Source: Gammaproteobacteria bacterium
GTDB taxonomy: Bacteria; Pseudomonadota; Gammaproteobacteria; Magnimaribacterales; Magnimaribacteraceae
Assembly: GCA_012965075.1 (NCBI GenBank)
Contig: DTSY01000083.1
Location: forward strand, 1-8,809
DNA: 8,809 nucleotides
Reading direction: 5' to 3'
Part shown: positions 6,157-8,809 of the stretch, one piece after another
Layout of the letters: every line of letters begins with the position of its first letter
How positions within the stretch are numbered: the first letter of the stretch is position 1
Position numbers and translations under genes: made by a program
Notes under the pieces: generated by a model
Told to the model about the DNA's origin: nothing
The model's input: the letters and a program-made list of their open reading frames with translations, nothing else
Database searches by the model: none

Positions 6157-6542
6157 TAAGAAGCATCATTAACTTTCTTATCTTTGTTGTAAATACCATA
6201 GGCAAGAATTCCCAAACCTATTGAGAGCACCAGTAGCCCAATTCCGACAAGCGGAGTCTCGGCAACACCAAATTGTCCAAATAAAACTATCCCAATACCA
6301 ACTCCTGCGGTTATGGTGCCTGAACGAATATCATTCCTTTCTCCGTTCTTTTCCTTTTTATAACCCGGAATACTTTGTAATATATCTGGGGACAATTCTT
6401 GTCCGCTTTTAATTAATTCTTGTAATGTCTGGTGAAATTTCTTTTCACTTTTACTTTCAAAGTAATGAACAATCCACACGATAAAGACTGGCATTCCAAA
6501 AACACCTACTATCCCAAATATTGGTATTAATATGTCTTCCAT
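6156..6542 (-). CDS. DUF6249-like membrane protein
   Basis: 128 residues with three hydrophobic segments: DILIPIFGIVGVFGMPVFIV (about 3-22), GTITAGVGIGIVLFGQFGVA (about 75-94) and PLVGIGLLVLSIGLGILAYG (about 97-116). Between the first and second is a soluble stretch with HYFESKSEKKFHQTLQELIK and the recurrent pattern IRSGTITAGVGIGIVLFG. The layout matches DUF6249-type proteins, which I recall as small membrane proteins often encoded beside ECF sigma factors; their function is unknown. ATG at 6542 is set by a good Shine-Dalgarno, AGGAG, about 7 bases upstream, 16 bases after the solenoid-protein stop. The 1-base overlap with the sigma gene suggests coupled translation and a sensing or regulatory role beside the sigma factor (inference). 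Confidence 0.77.
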   Translation of the reverse strand: MEDILIPIFGIVGVFGMPVFIVWIVHYFESKSEKKFHQTLQELIKSGQELSPDILQSIPGYKKEKNGERNDIRSGTITAGVGIGIVLFGQFGVAETPLVGIGLLVLSIGLGILAYGIYNKDKKVNDAS

Positions 6543-6558
6543 AAATATCTCCTATTAG

Positions 6559-7278
6559 TTAACAATCAACATCTAAACTGCCACCAGAACTTGTTGTGAT
6601 GTCAGTTCTTATTGTGTTTTCAGCGACTTCAATACTACCGCCACTGGAAACTTTACCTGAAACTTCAAGAGCTCCACAAATCTCAACCGAAGCTCCAGAA
6701 GATACCCTCACTTCAGAGGTTTCAATAATAACTTCATCGTCCGCTTCAAAATCAGATCCTGAAGAAGCTTTGAGTCTGAGGTGGTTAATATGCAGTTTTT
6801 CCTCTATCTCTATTTCAGATCCAGATGACATATTCACTTCCAGTTCGTTGATGGAACCTGAACCTTCATCAATTACAAAAGAACTTCCAGAGGATACTGA
6901 TAAACTTAAATCTGCTTCTTTCTTAAAACAATTTTCCATTTCCCCTTCAGAGCCAGCACTCAATTCAATAAATTGAGGTGGGTTCTTCAGAGTAATATCC
7001 GCAGTCACATCATTACTCCCCCAAGGAAAAAACAGCCAAAAATCACTATTCTTTCTTTTAATCTTTAGTTTCTTATCTTTCAAGGACATTCTAAAGTCAT
7101 CCTCAGAGTCAGCAGTGATGTTTAATTTATTCACAGCCCCACACCAAACAGTAAACTCCACCCCAGAACTTACATCCACAGATTCAACTTCTTCTATCTC
7201 ATAAGAATAAGTCTCACAGAAAAGTAAGGGAGTAAAAAAACTTACCGTAAGTAAAATAAGCTTCTTAACTTTAATCAT
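6559..7278 (-). CDS. secreted head-GIN (DUF2807) beta-solenoid protein
   Basis: 239 residues from ATG 7278, which has GAAGG about 8 bases upstream and is followed directly by a signal peptide MIKVKKLILLTVSFFTPLLF. A longer frame from TTG 7353 is rejected because its first 25 residues would come from the leader hairpin. Cys21 follows LLF, which is not an acceptable lipobox. The mature chain shows the DUF2807 pattern: a short strand, then a Ser-Ser-Gly corner, repeated. The corner Gly falls at 39, 109, 131, 153, 174, 195, 213 and 232, a period of 18-22 residues in the C-terminal half, consistent with stacked rungs of a right-handed beta-solenoid. Many Asp and Glu make the surface acidic. Cys46, 117, 201 and 239 could form disulphides. 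DUF2807 proteins are periplasmic or surface proteins of unclear role. First gene of the ECF operon. Confidence 0.87.
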   Translation of the reverse strand: MIKVKKLILLTVSFFTPLLFCETYSYEIEEVESVDVSSGVEFTVWCGAVNKLNITADSEDDFRMSLKDKKLKIKRKNSDFWLFFPWGSNDVTADITLKNPPQFIELSAGSEGEMENCFKKEADLSLSVSSGSSFVIDEGSGSINELEVNMSSGSEIEIEEKLHINHLRLKASSGSDFEADDEVIIETSEVRVSSGASVEICGALEVSGKVSSGGSIEVAENTIRTDITTSSGGSLDVDC

Positions 7279-7292
7279 TTTTTTGCCTTCAT

Positions 7293-7382
7293 TTATATAT
7301 ACCAAATATTGAACAAAAGGGTTGCGATTAATTTTTTTTCGGGTTCTTTGCAACCCTTTTTTTATATCTCAGGTATATATAA
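7293..7382. repeat. concentric inverted repeat between divergent genes
   Basis: Two pairs of perfect 11-base arms share the centre between 7337 and 7338. The outer pair is TTATATATACC (7293-7303) with GGTATATATAA (7372-7382). The inner pair is AAAAGGGTTGC (7315-7325) with GCAACCCTTTT (7350-7360). Exactly 11 bases separate outer and inner arms on both sides, and only 5 of those 11 positions match. Within it, GGGTT/AACCC (7341-7345 and 7352-7356) forms a competing short hairpin followed on the plus strand by seven T. No flanking target duplication was seen. Confidence 0.8.
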
Positions 7383-7404
7383 GCAGAACAAATACCCAAT
7401 TCAA
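7376..7404 (-). promoter_or_regulatory. sigma-70-like promoter of the envelope/ECF operon
   Basis: Minus strand TTGAAT (7404-7399), a 17-base spacer and TATATA (7381-7376), the best promoter match in the window. Transcription would begin near 7369 and give a leader of about 90 bases carrying the inner hairpin arms before the ribosome site near 7290. The -10 box lies inside the outer arm of the inverted repeat, so a protein bound there could block it. This implies that the operon has a housekeeping promoter at its head in addition to any ECF-dependent one. Confidence 0.5.
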
Positions 7405-7430
7405 AAAATTATCTTAACCTTTAAAAAAAT

Positions 7431-8809
7431 TTGAAAAAAATCATACTCTTACTTGCGTGTTTTTTGAGTACGTATATTTACTCAACCATCGAGATTGATG
7501 GCAAGCTTGATGAACCTGAATGGGACTCCGCTAAGGAAATCAACCAATTCTATGAAGTCTTTCCCTATTCACTAAAAGATGCTGATTTTCCTACCAAAGT
7601 TCTTATCAAAGAAACAGATAAAGGCATTTTTTTCGGATTCTCTAGTAGTCAAAAGAAGGACACTATTCGGGCTAATCAACATCAAAGAGATGCTCATTTT
7701 ATGCGCACTAATGCAGATTTGGTTGGAGTAATGATTGATTTTGATGGCAATGCACTAACTGCCTTTGATTTTTATGTATCCGCAGGAGGTTCAATAGGCG
7801 ACGCTATTATTAAAAATGAACAACAATTTGATGGGGATTGGGATGGAGACTGGTTATCAGCTACCTCCATTTCAGGTGATCACTGGTATGCAGAAATATT
7901 TATCCCCTGGTCAATAGCGCCCATGAGATTTCAACGTGGAGAACTGAGAAAAGTAAAGATTGGATTGTACCGAGTTATCAATTATCAAAATCGTATGTTC
8001 GGCAGTGTCAAAGCAAACCCGGATATGGGACAGTTCGTCTCAAAGTTTGAGGAGTTTACATTTAAGAACTACAAGGCCTCAGCTCTCAACTTTTACCCTT
8101 ATGTAACCTTGTCAAACGACAGATTGACCAGTCAGACAGAAACAAAAACGGGCATGGAAATATTTTGGAAAATAGATTCAAGCAAGCAATTAAATGCCAC
8201 TTTCAATCCAGATTTTGGACACGTAGAGAGCGATGAAGTCGTGGTTAATTTTTCTGCTGTGGAGACCTACTATTCTGATAAAAGACCTTTCTTTGCAGCA
8301 ACTCCAACATTATTTAATGTGCAAGACCAACATTGGTATATCATTAATACCAGAAGAATTGGGGGAACTCCAGACTATAACTGCTCCAAGTACGAAGAAG
8401 AAACACAAACTTTATGCTCCAACAACCAGCAAGGCAGTTCCGACATTGATCTGGCACTCAGCTACACACAGCAAAACGAAGCCTTTGATATAGGTGTTTT
8501 AGGGGCGTTTGAGGACGATGCAAATTTCAGCCAGGGAAAGGATTTTTATGCAGTTAGATTAAGGACCACACGAAACAAAACCACATGGGGATATTTGGGA
8601 ACCCTGGTCAATAGACCGGTGTTAAATCGAAGAGCTAAAGTAAACTCCATAGATCTCAATTATCACTATTCGCCACAACTAAAACTAACAGGAAACTTGA
8701 TCAACTCAATTGTCGACAGTGAGCAGGGTTACGGTTTTAGAGTGGCCCTGGATCACACGCCTAATAACAGCAGAACACATAATTTTAAAATAACTTACTT
8801 TGATAAAAA
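7431..8809 (+). CDS. CBM9-like/DUF5916 outer-membrane protein (cut by right edge)
   Basis: Open plus-strand frame from TTG 7431 to the edge, 459 complete codons, no internal stop. TTG is the only usable start: a stop lies at 7422-7424, and TTG gives a signal peptide MKKIILLLACFLSTYIYS directly before the domain. Residues about 19-190 are a CBM9-like fold (STIEIDGKLDEPEWDSAKEI, later WYAEIFIPWS), as in proteins that bind sugar or organic ligands. From about 215 comes the DUF5916 signature, with NPDFGHVESDEVVVNFSA and ETYYSDKRPFF, and then alternating strands that suggest the start of an outer-membrane beta-barrel. Family members are usually longer (about 700-850 residues), so the barrel is probably cut here. 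Cys pairs occur near NCSKYEEETQTLCSNN. No Shine-Dalgarno. Possible role in uptake of polymers at the cell surface; ligand unknown. Transcribed away from the ECF operon. Confidence 0.9.
   Translation, partial: MKKIILLLACFLSTYIYSTIEIDGKLDEPEWDSAKEINQFYEVFPYSLKDADFPTKVLIKETDKGIFFGFSSSQKKDTIRANQHQRDAHFMRTNADLVGVMIDFDGNALTAFDFYVSAGGSIGDAIIKNEQQFDGDWDGDWLSATSISGDHWYAEIFIPWSIAPMRFQRGELRKVKIGLYRVINYQNRMFGSVKANPDMGQFVSKFEEFTFKNYKASALNFYPYVTLSNDRLTSQTETKTGMEIFWKIDSSKQLNATFNPDFGHVESDEVVVNFSAVETYYSDKRPFFAATPTLFNVQDQHWYIINTRRIGGTPDYNCSKYEEETQTLCSNNQQGSSDIDLALSYTQQNEAFDIGVLGAFEDDANFSQGKDFYAVRLRTTRNKTTWGYLGTLVNRPVLNRRAKVNSIDLNYHYSPQLKLTGNLINSIVDSEQGYGFRVALDHTPNNSRTHNFKITYFDK

Noticed and set aside
6596..6976. 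126-residue plus-strand reading frame with many Ser and Pro
   Set aside because: It lies opposite the DUF2807 gene; its Ser/Pro/Glu-rich composition is the antisense image of the Ser-Ser-Gly repeats.
7321..7346. GAACCC...TCGCAAC on the minus strand as an ECF promoter for the operon
   Set aside because: The spacer is only 13 bases, unlike the 16 in the 5272-5341 gap, so the match is not convincing.
7279..7353. 25-residue N-terminal extension of the DUF2807 protein from TTG 7353
   Set aside because: It would be translated from the leader hairpin, places a basic stretch before the signal peptide, and the ATG at 7278 has a good ribosome site.
8233..8493. 86-residue plus-strand frame
   Set aside because: It is an alternate frame inside the DUF5916 gene, over the conserved NPDFG/RPFF region.

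Overview
The window comes from an AT-rich Gram-negative bacterium. Lipoprotein, periplasmic and outer-membrane-type genes are present, gene packing is tight, and several start codons are not ATG. The mix of families (Spinster-like MFS transporter, VOC protein, MBL hydrolase, DUF5916/CBM9 protein, ECF sigma factor) fits a marine gammaproteobacterium such as a SAR86-like lineage. That placement is inference; no rRNA or other taxonomic marker is present.

Left part (1-3402), all on the minus strand: the N-terminus of an MBL-fold hydrolase running off the left edge, a 182-base intergenic stretch with an unexplained GC-rich core, a VOC/glyoxalase-like protein, and two unrelated MFS transporters. 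The first MFS gene has no ATG/GTG/TTG start that would keep its first membrane helix.

Centre (3500-7278), minus strand: a compact run of eight genes joined by 1-4 base overlaps or short gaps. In transcription order they are a secreted head-GIN/DUF2807 beta-solenoid protein, a DUF6249-like membrane protein, an ECF sigma factor, a two-helix membrane protein in the anti-sigma position, a membrane-anchored periplasmic protein, a glycine-zipper lipoprotein, a secreted concanavalin-A-like (DUF1080/LamG-like) protein and a 54-residue membrane protein. Nearly every product other than the sigma factor goes to the membrane, periplasm or outer membrane. The cluster therefore looks like an ECF-controlled envelope module, and it is the best candidate here for an undescribed system.

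Right part (7279-8809): a 152-base divergent intergenic region separates this operon from a plus-strand CBM9-like/DUF5916 outer-membrane protein cut by the right edge. The region holds a good sigma-70 promoter for the operon and an unusual concentric inverted repeat: two pairs of 11-base arms sharing one centre. This repeat could act as a shared operator or as a leader hairpin in transcripts from both sides.

No tRNA, rRNA, CRISPR, insertion sequence or phage gene was seen.
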